In this document: piece after piece, positions 32,423 through 42,435 of the stretch | Numbering within the stretch: position 1 is the stretch's first letter | Layout: each line of letters begins with the position of its first letter | IMG/VR virus record: IMGVR_UViG_3300046167_000659 | Coordinates: 1-64,000 of that record | DNA from: a virus | DNA length: 64,000 nt | Direction: 5' to 3' (one strand) | Position numbers and translations under genes: made by a program | Notes under the pieces: model-generated | Seen by the model: only the letters and a program-made list of their open reading frames with translations | The model's database searches: none | What the model was told of the DNA's origin: nothing

Positions 32423-34467
32423 TGTACGAGCAAACTTTATATAAAATAGTTGAACCCGTAAAGCTTACTACTATTTCTAGATTAAATAAATCTAAAAAAT
32501 GGGATTATGGTTACAATAAAGAAAACGATATTGTAGTTATAAGTAAAACAGGTCAAATAGGTGATATATACGAAATACAGGGATTAAGAATCGCGCTTCC
32601 AAAAACGCCTTCTAAAATAAACAAATCTACAGATAAATGGACCGTAGAAGAATATCCTAAAGAGTTAAAGCAAATACAGAGTGTATTCGAGTGGAGAGAA
32701 TACCCTGAAGAATTTCAAAATAAATGGGAACCATATATAGATGAACAATTTAAACGCAGAGAAGAAGGCCATTGGTTCAATAATAAAGGCGTGGCTACTT
32801 ACATTACTGGCACTCACTTTATGTACTTGCAGTGGTCTAAGATTGACGTTGGCAACCCCGAATTCAGGGAAGCTAACAGATTATTCTACCTATTCTGGGA
32901 AGCTTGTAAAGCAGACAGAAGGTGTTACGGCATGTCTTATCTCAAGAACAGACGTTCAGGTTTTTCGTTTATGGCTTCAGGAGAGACGGTCAACATGGCC
33001 ACAATATCAAGTGATGCACGGTTTGGGATATTGTCCAAATCTGGCTCCGATGCGAAGAAAATGTTCACGGATAAAGTCGTACCCATATCTGTCAATTATC
33101 CGTTCTTTTTCAAACCGATACAAGACGGTATGGACCGACCAAAGACCGAATTGGCCTACAGAATACCGGCCTCGAGGCTTACAAGAAAATCGATCCAAAA
33201 CAAGCAAGACCAAGAACTACTCGAGGGTCTCGACACAACAATCGACTGGAAAAACACAGGGGACAACTCTTATGACGGAGAAAAATTAAAACTACTAGTA
33301 CACGATGAAAGTGGAAAGTGGGAAAGGCCAGATAATATATTAAATAACTGGCGAGTAACAAAAACGTGTTTACGTTTAGGTGCTAGAATTATAGGTAAGT
33401 GTATGATGGGATCAACATCAAACGCTTTAGATAAAGGAGGAGAAAACTTTAAGAAATTATACTACTCTTCTGATGCTACAAAAAGAAATAAAAACGGCCA
33501 AACAAAGTCTGGTTTATATTCTTTATTTATACCTATGGAGTGGAACTACGAGGGTTTTATAGATGATTACGGACATCCTGTGTTTGACACACCTACCGAT
33601 GAAGTTAAAGGTCCATACGGCGACGTTATAGACACTGGAATTATAGAACACTGGAACAATGAAGCTGAAGGATTAAAAAGCGACCAGGACGCTTTAAACG
33701 AATTCTATAGACAATTCCCACGTACGGAAGAGCACGCGTTTAGGGACGAAACAAAAAGCAGTCTATTTAACTTAGCGAAAATATACGAGCAAATTGATTA
33801 CAACCAAGATTTAAGAAATACAGGAGTAGTTAGTACTGGTAATTTTAGCTGGGAAAATGGAATTAAGGATTCAAAAGTTTTATTTACACCAAATCCCCAA
33901 GGAAGATTCAAAATAACTTGGGTTCCTACTCACGATATTCAAAACCGTCAAGTTTTAAAAAATGGAATGAAATACCCAGGTAACGATCATATGGGTGCTT
34001 TTGGATGTGACAGTTATGATATATCCGGAACAGTTGGAGGTAATGGATCGAAAGGAGCTTTACACGGGTTAACTAAGTTTAGCATGGAAGATGCTCCACC
34101 TAATACATTTTTCTTAGAGTACGTCGCGAGACCTCAGACTGCTGAGATATTTTTTGAAGACGTTCTTATGGCTTGTGTATTTTACGGAATGCCTATATTA
34201 GCTGAAAATAATAAACCTAGGTTATTGTACTATTTTAAAAGAAGAGGTTATAGAGGTTATTCAATGAATAGACCAGACAAGCTTTGGAACAAACTTTCTA
34301 CGGCAGAAAAAGAAATAGGAGGAATACCAAACTCAAGTGAAGATATAAAGCAAGCTCACGCTGCGGCTATAGAATCTTATATAGATAAATACATTGGCTT
34401 AAAAGAAGACGGCAACTATGGGGATTTATACTTTAGCGAAACTTTAAATGATTGGGCGAAAATTTGA
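32422..34467 (+). CDS. terL: Terminase large subunit
   Basis: A 681-residue terminase. The ATPase has a deviant Walker A (LKNRRSGFSF, about 174-183) and Walker B KLLVHDESGKW (about 290), then the coupling motif GSTSN. The C-terminal nuclease starts at GCDSYDISG with further acidic residues downstream. It packages DNA through the portal. The ATPase core (about 32810-33275) is richer in G/C and C-ending codons than its flanks, a sign of mosaic recombination. Confidence 0.92.
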   Translation: MYEQTLYKIVEPVKLTTISRLNKSKKWDYGYNKENDIVVISKTGQIGDIYEIQGLRIALPKTPSKINKSTDKWTVEEYPKELKQIQSVFEWREYPEEFQNKWEPYIDEQFKRREEGHWFNNKGVATYITGTHFMYLQWSKIDVGNPEFREANRLFYLFWEACKADRRCYGMSYLKNRRSGFSFMASGETVNMATISSDARFGILSKSGSDAKKMFTDKVVPISVNYPFFFKPIQDGMDRPKTELAYRIPASRLTRKSIQNKQDQELLEGLDTTIDWKNTGDNSYDGEKLKLLVHDESGKWERPDNILNNWRVTKTCLRLGARIIGKCMMGSTSNALDKGGENFKKLYYSSDATKRNKNGQTKSGLYSLFIPMEWNYEGFIDDYGHPVFDTPTDEVKGPYGDVIDTGIIEHWNNEAEGLKSDQDALNEFYRQFPRTEEHAFRDETKSSLFNLAKIYEQIDYNQDLRNTGVVSTGNFSWENGIKDSKVLFTPNPQGRFKITWVPTHDIQNRQVLKNGMKYPGNDHMGAFGCDSYDISGTVGGNGSKGALHGLTKFSMEDAPPNTFFLEYVARPQTAEIFFEDVLMACVFYGMPILAENNKPRLLYYFKRRGYRGYSMNRPDKLWNKLSTAEKEIGGIPNSSEDIKQAHAAAIESYIDKYIGLKEDGNYGDLYFSETLNDWAKI

Positions 34468-34633
34468 TATAAATAACAGAACAAAGTATGATGCTGCTAT
34501 AAGCTCTGGATTAGCTATAATGGCTTGTAATAAAAATTTATACAGACCTAACCCTATTATGCAAAAACGAAAATTAAACTTAAGTATCGCTAAATATAGT
34601 AATGGCGATTCAATTTCAAAAATAATAAAATAA
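34448..34633 (+). CDS. Hypothetical protein, 61 residues
   Basis: Overlaps the terL end by 20 bases and ends 2 bases before the portal gene. It has DINNRTKYDAAISSGLAIMA, a phrase seen in small proteins at this site in other phages. Function unknown. Confidence 0.6.
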   Translation: MIGRKFDINNRTKYDAAISSGLAIMACNKNLYRPNPIMQKRKLNLSIAKYSNGDSISKIIK

Positions 34634-34635
34634 AT

Positions 34636-37063
34636 ATGGCTGAATCAGTTGTAAAAAGTACTTTTCCTAGTCAAGTAGCTAGTGATGCTGAAAAAATGTC
34701 GCCTGAGTATGGACTTAAGGTTGGTAGAGCTATTCAAGACGAGTGGTTTCAATTAGATTCTGGTACAAATAGATATAGAAGCAATCAACATACGTTTCAC
34801 AAGTTAAGGTTATACGCTAGAGGCGAGCAGCCTATACAGAAATACAAAGATGAGCTTTCTATTAACGGTGATTTATCTTACTTAAACTTAGACTGGAAGC
34901 CCGTACCTATTATACCAAAATTTGTAGACATCGTTGTTAACGGTATATCTGAAAGAGCTTTTGATATAAAAGCGTACTCACAAGATCCTTATGGAGTCAG
35001 TAAAAGAACTGATTACATGGAAAGCGTACTTAGAGACATGTACACTAAAGATCTTAACAACTTTGTACAAGAGAATTTTAATATAGCTTTATTTGAAAAC
35101 CCAGAGGAAGATTTACCTGAAACTAAAGAAGAGCTAGAGGTTCACATGCAGCTAACATATAAGCAAGCTGTTGAGATGGCTGAGGAGCAAGCTATAAACA
35201 CTTTACTTGACGGTAACAATTATGATCTAACTAAAAAGCGTTTTTATTACGACCTAACTACAATAGGTATTGGCGCTGTAAAAAATAGATTTACATTATC
35301 GGAAGGGCATTGTGGTTGAATATGTAGATCCTGCTAATCTAGTATATTCTTACACTGAAGACCCTAACTTTCAAGACGTATATTATGTTGGCGAAGTAAA
35401 AGATGTCACTATAAATGAAATAAAAAAGCAATTTCCAGATTTAACAAACGATGATTTAGAAAAAATATCTAAAACATCATATCAAAGTAATAGCTATTAC
35501 GATCGACCATTAAATAACTCTGCTAGCCCAGACGTTAATACTGTTCAAGTTTTATACTTTAACTTTAAGACTTACATGAATGAAGTATATAAGGTTAAAG
35601 AAACAGCTACTGGAGCTTCAAAGGTGGTACTTAGAGACGATCAGTTTGATCCACCAGTTGAAATGCTTGAAGAACAGTTTGGAAAATTATCTAGGTCCTT
35701 AGAAGTGCTGTATGAAGGTGTATTAATATTAGGTACTGACTACTTGCTTCAATGGGAGTTGGCAAAAAATATGATGCGTCCTAAAAGCGATCATACTAAA
35801 GTTAAAATGAACTATAGTATTGTAGCTCCAAGAATGTATAAAGGTAAAATTGAATCTTTAGTAAGCCGTATAACTGGATTTGCTGATATGATTCAATTAA
35901 CTCATTTAAAGCTTCAGCAGGTGTTATCAAGAATGGTACCGGATGGAGTCTACCTTGATGCTGATGGTTTAGCTGAAATAGATTTAGGTAATGGAACAAA
36001 TTATAATCCGCAAGAAGCATTAAATATGTTCTTTCAAACAGGATCTGTAATTGGTAGATCATTTACTCAAGAGGGTGATATGAATCCTGGTAAAGTACCT
36101 ATACAAGAAATAACTAGTGGAGCTGGTGGTGGCAAGATGGCTGCGTTAATACAAACGTACAACTATTATCTACAAATGATAAGAGACACTACGGGATTAA
36201 ACGAAGCTAGAGATGGATCAACACCAGACGCTAAAGCTTTAGTTGGTGTACAGAAAATTGCAGCAGCTAATTCAAATACAGCCACAAGGCATATACTTAC
36301 AGGTGGTTTGTTTTTAACAGCAGATTTAGCCGAATGCTTGTCTTTGAGAATTTCCGATGTATTAGAATACTCTCCAACTAGAGAGGCTTTTATACAAAAG
36401 ATTGGAGGACATAACGTTGCTACTTTACAAGAAATGGGTGATCTTCATTTGTATGATTTTGGTATATTTTTAGAACTTACACCTGATGATGAAGAAAAAC
36501 AAAGGCTAGAAAACAATATACAAACAGCTTTATCTGCTGGACTTATTGATTTAGAAGATGCAATTGACATTAGAGAGATAAGAAGCATAAAACTAGCTAA
36601 TCAAGTATTGAAGATTAGAAGAAAAAAGAAGCTACAGAGAGATCAAGCTATGCAGCAGCAGAATATTCAAGCTCAAGCACAAGCAAACGCTCAAGCTCAA
36701 CAAGTGGCGGCACAAGCAGAAATTCAAAAAAATCAAGTTATTACAGATCAAAAAGCTCAATTAATGCAAATAGAATCTCAGCTTGATGAAAGAAAAATGC
36801 AGATGGAAGTGCAATCTAAAATGCAGTTAATGCAATTGGAGTTCCAATACAATATGCAGATTAGAGATATAGACGCTGCTAAAGCAGCTAATGATGAGTC
36901 TGAAAAAGAAGATAGAAAAGATCAAAGAGTAAAAATACAAGGTACTCAGCAAAGTGAGCTGATAGACCAAAGAAAAAACAATACACCGCCTAAAAACTTT
37001 GAATCCGCAGGTAATGATATATTAGGTGGTGGATTTGACTTAGGTTCTTTCGAGCCTAGGTAA
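34636..37063 (+). CDS. Portal protein, frameshifted
   Basis: Two frames make one portal of about 808 residues. The first ends at NRFTLSEG; dropping one G from the run 35305-35307 restores SEGIVVEYVDPANLVYSYTE. The N-terminal half has the helical wing and IPKFVDIVVNGISERAFDIK, the second the stem region (TTGLNEARDGSTPDAKALVG) and a Gln/Ala-rich coiled C-terminus with AQAQANAQAQQVAAQ. It forms the DNA gate of the capsid. The overlap of the frames and intact sequence argue for a consensus error. Confidence 0.88.
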
Positions 37064-37095
37064 TAATAGTAATAATAATTATATAATATTTTATC

Positions 37096-38277
37096 ATGGA
37101 AGAACAATTACAAGAAGGTGTTCCACAGGAAGAAGTTAAAGTGGAAGAAACACCTGTAAACGAAGACAACTCCCCTATGTCTTACGAAGACGGGGTAATT
37201 AAGGTAGACTTAGCAGAGTTAAACAAAACACAAGAAGATGCCGTTCAAGAGCAAGAAGCAGATGCAGTGGATGTTAATAAACCAGCCGAAGCTAGCGAAG
37301 AAGTGGTTGAAGAAGTACCACAACAACAAGAGCCCGTTCAAGCTGAACAACCCGTTCTTGAAGAAATAACAGAAGAAGAGGTTGCAGAGCAAGCTGAAGA
37401 GCTTGAAGATCAGGTAGAACAAGCTTTGATAGAAGCTGATGCAGGAGTTGAGTTACCAGAAAACATACAAAAAGCTGTTGATTTTATGAATGACACAGGC
37501 GGAAGCTTGGAAGATTATGTAAAACTTAACACTGATTACTCTGCGTTAAACGAAACTCAATTGCTAAGAGAGTATTACGAAAACACTAGACCTCACTTAG
37601 ACAAAGAAGAGATTGACTTTTTAATGGAAGATAATTTCGCTTATGATGAAGAGCTAGACGAGGAAAGAGATATACGTAAAAAGAAAATAGCTCACAAAGA
37701 AGAGTTAGCAAAAGCTAAAAATCACTTAGACGGTTTAAAGTCTAAGTACTACGAAGATATTAAAGCTGGATCAAAATTAAATCCAGAACAACAAAAAGCG
37801 GTTGAGTTCTTTAACCGATATAATAAAGAGCAAGAGGAAACAACTAAATTAGCTGAAAATCAAAAAAATGCATTTTTAAACCAAACTAATAAAGTTTTCA
37901 ATAATGATTTCAAAGGTTTTGATTATCAAGTTGGTGACAAGAAATACAGGTTTAATGTTAAAAATGCAGAAGAGGTTAAAACAAACCAAAGCGACATTAA
38001 CAATTTTGTCAAGAAGTTCTTGAATGAAAAAAATGAAATGTCTGATGCTTCTGGTTATCATAAATCTTTATTTACAGCTATGAATCCTGACGCAGTAGCA
38101 AAACACTTTTATGAGCAAGGCAAAGCTGATGCAATAAAAGATAGTATGGCTAAGACAAAGAACGTCAATATGGACCCGAGAGGGGTTCATGAAAATACGA
38201 CGGCTCCTAATGGCTGGACTGTGCGATCTGTAAATGGTGTTGATTCTTCTAAATTAAGAGTAAAAATTAGAAAATAA
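37096..38277 (+). CDS. Putative capsid scaffolding protein
   Basis: A 393-residue protein placed between portal and major capsid genes. The first 120 residues are extremely acidic (EEVVEEVPQQQEPVQAEQPV), followed by helices (about 180-290) and a basic C-terminus ending SSKLRVKIRK, which could touch the capsid protein. Acidic coiled protein plus position is the standard mark of scaffolds. Confidence 0.75.
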   Translation: MEEQLQEGVPQEEVKVEETPVNEDNSPMSYEDGVIKVDLAELNKTQEDAVQEQEADAVDVNKPAEASEEVVEEVPQQQEPVQAEQPVLEEITEEEVAEQAEELEDQVEQALIEADAGVELPENIQKAVDFMNDTGGSLEDYVKLNTDYSALNETQLLREYYENTRPHLDKEEIDFLMEDNFAYDEELDEERDIRKKKIAHKEELAKAKNHLDGLKSKYYEDIKAGSKLNPEQQKAVEFFNRYNKEQEETTKLAENQKNAFLNQTNKVFNNDFKGFDYQVGDKKYRFNVKNAEEVKTNQSDINNFVKKFLNEKNEMSDASGYHKSLFTAMNPDAVAKHFYEQGKADAIKDSMAKTKNVNMDPRGVHENTTAPNGWTVRSVNGVDSSKLRVKIRK

Positions 38278-38298
38278 CAAATTTAAAAATTAAAAATT

Positions 38299-39783
38299 AT
38301 GGCTGGAGAATTTCCAAACCCGGGCACAGGTGCCCAATTAAACCATTTAACTCCACGTCCTATTAAAGGATTATTTGGAGACAATTATTTATCAATCGGT
38401 GATTTAGATTTTACACAACAATTCTTACCAGAAGTGTATGAGAAAGAAGTAGAGCGTTACGGAAACCGTACGATCTCTGGATTCTTACGTATGGTAGGTG
38501 CTGAAATGCCAATGGCTTCAGACGTTATTGTATGGTCAGAACAAGGAAGATTGCACGTTGCTTTTGACGATTGTACTATCGATCAGTCAGTTGCTGCAAC
38601 AAACACAATTACTTTTGTAGATGACGCTGCTGGAACTGCTGGTGCTCAAACTGCCACTCAAAAAGCTGGGTTATTAGCAACAGGCGCTACTATTAATATC
38701 ACTGTAGGTGTTGTATCTGTAAAAGCTAGAGTAAGTTCTACTTACACTGCAGGAGACACTACAGTAACTGTTACTCCTTATGGAGCTGCTGATTTAACTG
38801 CTTTAGGTTTATCTGCTTTAACAGGTGTTAAGATTTTCGTATACGGTTCTGAGTATGGAAAAGGATCAGGAGATGTAGGTAATTCTATTGACGCTAAATT
38901 CACACAATTCAACAACAAACCAATTATTCTTAGAGATAAGTATAACGTAAACGGTTCTGATGTTGCACAAATTGGATGGGTTGAAGTAGCAACAGAAGCT
39001 GGAACATCTGGTTACTTATGGTACTTAAAATCTGAGCACGAAGCTAGATTACGTTTTGAAGATCAATTAGAAATGTCTATGATCGAAGCTGTTAAAGATG
39101 ACTCTGGTATTGCTGGAGGAGCTGGAGCTGCTGGATTCACAGGTTCTGAAGGATTATTTGCTGCTATCGAAGATAGAGGTCTTATCTATAACGATCAAGA
39201 TTTTGGAGCTGCTGCAACTGCAGGTGCGCCATTTGGAGGATTAACTGAATTTGACGATATTTTAGCAGAGCTAGACAAGCAAGGAGCAATCGAAGAGAAT
39301 ATGTTATTCTTAGATCGTTCAACTTCTTTAGCTATTGATAACATGCTAGCACAAGCTAATAACACAGGAGTAGGCGGAACATCTTACGGTGTATTCGAAA
39401 ACTCTGAAGATATGGCGCTTAACTTAGGCTTTTCTGGTTTCCGTAGAGGATCTTACGATTTCTACAAAACTGACTGGAAATACTTAAACGATTCTACAAC
39501 TCGTGGATTAGTTAACGACGTTCAAGGTGTTATTGTACCTGCTGGAGTATCTACTGTTTACGATCAGCAATTAGGTCAAAACATTCAACGACCATTCTTA
39601 CACGTACGCTACAGAGCTTCTGAAGCTGACGATCGTAAAATGAAGTCTTGGATCACTGGATCTGTTGGTGGTAACTTTACTTCTGCTATTGACGAAATGA
39701 ACGTACACTTCCTTTCTGAAAGAGCATTATGTACTCAAGGCGCTAACAACTTTGTATTGTTGAAGAAAACAACTACACCGTAG
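38299..39783 (+). CDS. Major capsid protein
   Basis: A 494-residue protein between scaffold and head-completion genes. The N-terminal GLFGDNYLSIGDLDFTQQFL and IVWSEQGRLHVAF resemble capsid proteins of Bacteroidetes podoviruses; an HK97-like fold is assumed. The gene prefers C-ending codons for amino acids such as Asn and Tyr more than its neighbours, as expected for the most expressed gene. A strong terminator hairpin follows. Confidence 0.85.
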   Translation: MAGEFPNPGTGAQLNHLTPRPIKGLFGDNYLSIGDLDFTQQFLPEVYEKEVERYGNRTISGFLRMVGAEMPMASDVIVWSEQGRLHVAFDDCTIDQSVAATNTITFVDDAAGTAGAQTATQKAGLLATGATINITVGVVSVKARVSSTYTAGDTTVTVTPYGAADLTALGLSALTGVKIFVYGSEYGKGSGDVGNSIDAKFTQFNNKPIILRDKYNVNGSDVAQIGWVEVATEAGTSGYLWYLKSEHEARLRFEDQLEMSMIEAVKDDSGIAGGAGAAGFTGSEGLFAAIEDRGLIYNDQDFGAAATAGAPFGGLTEFDDILAELDKQGAIEENMLFLDRSTSLAIDNMLAQANNTGVGGTSYGVFENSEDMALNLGFSGFRRGSYDFYKTDWKYLNDSTTRGLVNDVQGVIVPAGVSTVYDQQLGQNIQRPFLHVRYRASEADDRKMKSWITGSVGGNFTSAIDEMNVHFLSERALCTQGANNFVLLKKTTTP

Positions 39784-39800
39784 TGAGTTAATGTAATTTT

Positions 39801-39825
39801 TACCCTCGTTGTACTGACGGGGGTA
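39801..39825 (+). terminator. Terminator hairpin after the major capsid gene
   Basis: TACCCTCGT pairs with ACGGGGGTA (9 bp, one G-T) around a 7-base loop, followed by AT-rich AATTATTACTCTTAT. It lies 17 bases after the capsid stop and may raise capsid mRNA stability while partly terminating. Confidence 0.65.
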
Positions 39826-39840
39826 ATTATTACTCTTATA

Positions 39841-39882
39841 TGACATTAGCCCCTTACTAGTTATATACTATGGCTATTGTCA
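39841..39882. repeat. Dyad repeat D (TGACATTAG...CTATTGTCA)
   Basis: Same arms as repeats B and C, 24 bases apart. Located between the capsid terminator and the next gene, it could provide a new promoter/operator for the tail genes. Confidence 0.6.
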
Positions 39883-39911
39883 CAATTTAAACTATTTAAT
39901 TATATTATATT

Positions 39912-40736
39912 ATGGCTAAAAAAGCTACAAAAGCAGAAGCTAATGAGGTTGCACCTCAAGAGGTAGCAGTTAAAACTGCACCAGTTCAAAAACCAGCTAA
40001 ACCAAGTTGGGAAATTAAAGATAGATTGTATCTATTAAAAGGCAATAAAAAACCTGTTATTTTTACGTTACCAGCAAAACACTCAACTATTAGACCTTTA
40101 CTATGGTTTAATCAAGAGACTGGGGAACAGAAAGAAATAAGGTATGCTACAAATCAAAACTCGCCCTTTGCCGAGGATCAGCAAGGAACGGCTACATTAG
40201 GTCGTATTATCTTTAGAGATGGAGCTTTAACAGTTCCAAAAGAGATGCAGAATTTACAAAAAATACTATCTCTTTATCACCCTTTAAAAGATCAACTATA
40301 TACAGAATATAATCCAGTGCAAGAATCTGTTGACGAACTAGAGTATATCAACATGGAGATTGATGCATTAACATTGGCTCGAGAGCTTGATATAAACCAA
40401 GCAGAAAGCATTTTAAGAGTAGAGTATGGCAACAAAGTAGATACATTAAGTAGCTCTGAGTTAAAAAGAGACTTAATAATCTTTGCTAAAAGAAACCCAT
40501 ATTTATTTATTGAGCTAGCTAATGATGAAAACGTAGAGCTTAGAAATATTGGTATCAAAGCCACTCAAGCTGGTATTATACAATTATCACCAGATCAAAG
40601 AACATTTACATTTGGTGATACTAAAAGGAAATTAATGACAGTTCCTTTTGACGAACATCCTTACTCAGCGTTAGCTGCATTCTTTAAAACAGATGACGGT
40701 ATGGAGGTTTACAAACACTTAACTAAAAGACTGTAA
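39912..40736 (+). CDS. Hypothetical virion or head-completion protein, 274 residues
   Basis: Basic Ala/Lys N-terminus (MAKKATKAEANEVAPQEVAV), then a mixed fold with LRNIGIKATQAGIIQLSPDQ and a C-terminal LTKRL. Position directly after the major capsid gene suggests a head-decoration or connector role. No specific family recognised. Confidence 0.65.
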   Translation: MAKKATKAEANEVAPQEVAVKTAPVQKPAKPSWEIKDRLYLLKGNKKPVIFTLPAKHSTIRPLLWFNQETGEQKEIRYATNQNSPFAEDQQGTATLGRIIFRDGALTVPKEMQNLQKILSLYHPLKDQLYTEYNPVQESVDELEYINMEIDALTLARELDINQAESILRVEYGNKVDTLSSSELKRDLIIFAKRNPYLFIELANDENVELRNIGIKATQAGIIQLSPDQRTFTFGDTKRKLMTVPFDEHPYSALAAFFKTDDGMEVYKHLTKRL

Positions 40737-40745
40737 GTCACTTAT

Positions 40746-40786
40746 TATAGTAGCTAGGCCGCTGTAATGGTGGCCTAATTACTATA
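40746..40786. terminator. Long perfect hairpin, possible terminator
   Basis: TATAGTA and TAGGCC arms pair with GGCCTA and TACTATA, with a 2x2 internal loop and an 11-base apical loop. It fills the gap between two structural genes. Because it is symmetric and followed by AATAATAATAAAA rather than a T tract, it may be a processing or stability element. Confidence 0.5.
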
Positions 40787-40806
40787 AATAATAATAAAAA
40801 AACAAT

Positions 40807-41538
40807 ATGGCAGTAAGCATAGATACTGTATATCAAAAGGTTTTAGGTATACTTAACAAAGAACAACGAGGGTATGTCACAGCTCAAGAGTTTAATTTAT
40901 TTGCTAATCAAGCACAACTCGATCTTTTTGAGCAATACTTTTATGATATAAATCAGTTTGGTAGAATACCTGGCAATAGCACTGAGTATTCCGATATGCT
41001 TAATATATTGAATGAAAAAATTAATGTATTTGAAACTACAGCTGAGCCAACTCGTCTTGGAAACTTTTTTGACGAGCCAACTGACTTGTATAGACTAGGA
41101 ACAGTAGTATATAAAAATACAACAACAAATGCCTTTGGCGCAACATCTACAGAAAGCATCGAAGCAGAGCGTATTAACGCTAATGAATTTTTATACATAA
41201 ATTCATCTCCACTAACTAAACCAAAAAATGTTAGACCTGTGTTTGTGTCAAATACAAGCGGAATCAGAGTTTACGGTGACAATGAAATAACAGACGTTAC
41301 TGAAGTAGAGTTTCAATATATAAAGAAACCAGCTAAAGTACAATGGGCTTACCAAATGGTATTTGATGAACCTTTGTATGACGCAGCAAACTCTGTTAAC
41401 TTTGAGTTGCATCCTTCAGAAGAAGTTGAACTAGTTGTAAAAATATTAGAGCTGTCAGGTTTATTAATCAAAGACTACAACTTGTATAATGCTGTTAATC
41501 AAGAAGAAATAGAAACTATCCAACAAGAAAAATCTTAA
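40807..41538 (+). CDS. Putative head-to-tail connector protein, 243 residues
   Basis: Begins MAVSIDTVYQKVLGILNKEQ, then GYVTAQEFNLFANQAQLDLF, a helical start shared by adaptor proteins of podoviruses; the centre is beta-rich (VEFQYIKKPAKVQWAY) and the end helical. It sits 3 bases before the next tail gene. Confidence 0.65.
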   Translation: MAVSIDTVYQKVLGILNKEQRGYVTAQEFNLFANQAQLDLFEQYFYDINQFGRIPGNSTEYSDMLNILNEKINVFETTAEPTRLGNFFDEPTDLYRLGTVVYKNTTTNAFGATSTESIEAERINANEFLYINSSPLTKPKNVRPVFVSNTSGIRVYGDNEITDVTEVEFQYIKKPAKVQWAYQMVFDEPLYDAANSVNFELHPSEEVELVVKILELSGLLIKDYNLYNAVNQEEIETIQQEKS

Positions 41539-41541
41539 TAA

Positions 41542-42432
41542 ATGGGACTTATAAATCAAACAAACGAAGACTACTACTTAGGTCCTGATGGGATTTGGAA
41601 TAGTTTAGACGAGAACTACGGCGATTACCAATCTATTTCCTTAAAAGATATTGTAAATAACTTTATAATTTCATACGTTGGAGAAGATAAAATTATAAGT
41701 AAGATAAAAAGAACTGATGTTGCTTTTCACGCTCAGCGAGGAATACAAGAGTTAAGCTTTGATACTTTACCTTCTTTCAAGTCTCAAGAGATTGAAATAT
41801 CTCCTCAACTATATTTTGTGTTACCACAAGACTATGTAAACTACGTAAAAGTAACATGGACAGATAAGGACGGTATTGAAAGAGTTATATACCCTGCTCA
41901 CAAAACAAGCGACCCCTTACCTATTATACAGGATAATAACTATGAGTATACTTTTGATGAAAATGGTGAGATATTATACGCTCAAGATTCTGAAACTTGG
42001 AAACGGTTTAACAATCCCCGTAACTCAGAAGACAGCTTAGAAGGTCAGCTTCACAGAAGAGTTAATGGTGAAAGATATGGACTAGACCCTCAGTATGCTC
42101 AATCAAATGGCGTTTTCTTTATAGATCAAATAAAAGGCTTAATAAGGTTTAGCTCTGATATGGTAGGTCGCATAGTTACATTAAAATACATAAGCGATGG
42201 TTTAGCAACCGATGGAGAGATGATTGTTCACAAACTAGCTGAAGAAGCTATGTACAAGTATATCGCACACGCTGTTTTAGCAACAAGAGCCAATGTTCCA
42301 GAATACATGGTTGCTAGATTTAAAAGAGAAGCAGCTGTTGCGAAAAGAAATGCTAAGTTAAGATTATCAAATATAAAACTAGAGGAAATCACTCAAGTAA
42401 TGAGAGGTAAGTCTAAGCAAATAAAACACTAA
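41542..42432 (+). CDS. Tail tubular / adaptor protein (gp11-like)
   Basis: A 296-residue protein. Helical N-terminus with VAFHAQRGIQELSFDTLPSF, a beta-rich centre (FVLPQDYVNYVKVTW) and a C-terminal helix pair (LAEEAMYKYIAHAVLATRAN). This layout is that of neck adaptor proteins that bind the portal. It is followed by the tail-stabilisation gene with a 3-base gap. Confidence 0.7.
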   Translation: MGLINQTNEDYYLGPDGIWNSLDENYGDYQSISLKDIVNNFIISYVGEDKIISKIKRTDVAFHAQRGIQELSFDTLPSFKSQEIEISPQLYFVLPQDYVNYVKVTWTDKDGIERVIYPAHKTSDPLPIIQDNNYEYTFDENGEILYAQDSETWKRFNNPRNSEDSLEGQLHRRVNGERYGLDPQYAQSNGVFFIDQIKGLIRFSSDMVGRIVTLKYISDGLATDGEMIVHKLAEEAMYKYIAHAVLATRANVPEYMVARFKREAAVAKRNAKLRLSNIKLEEITQVMRGKSKQIKH

Positions 42433-42435
42433 TAT

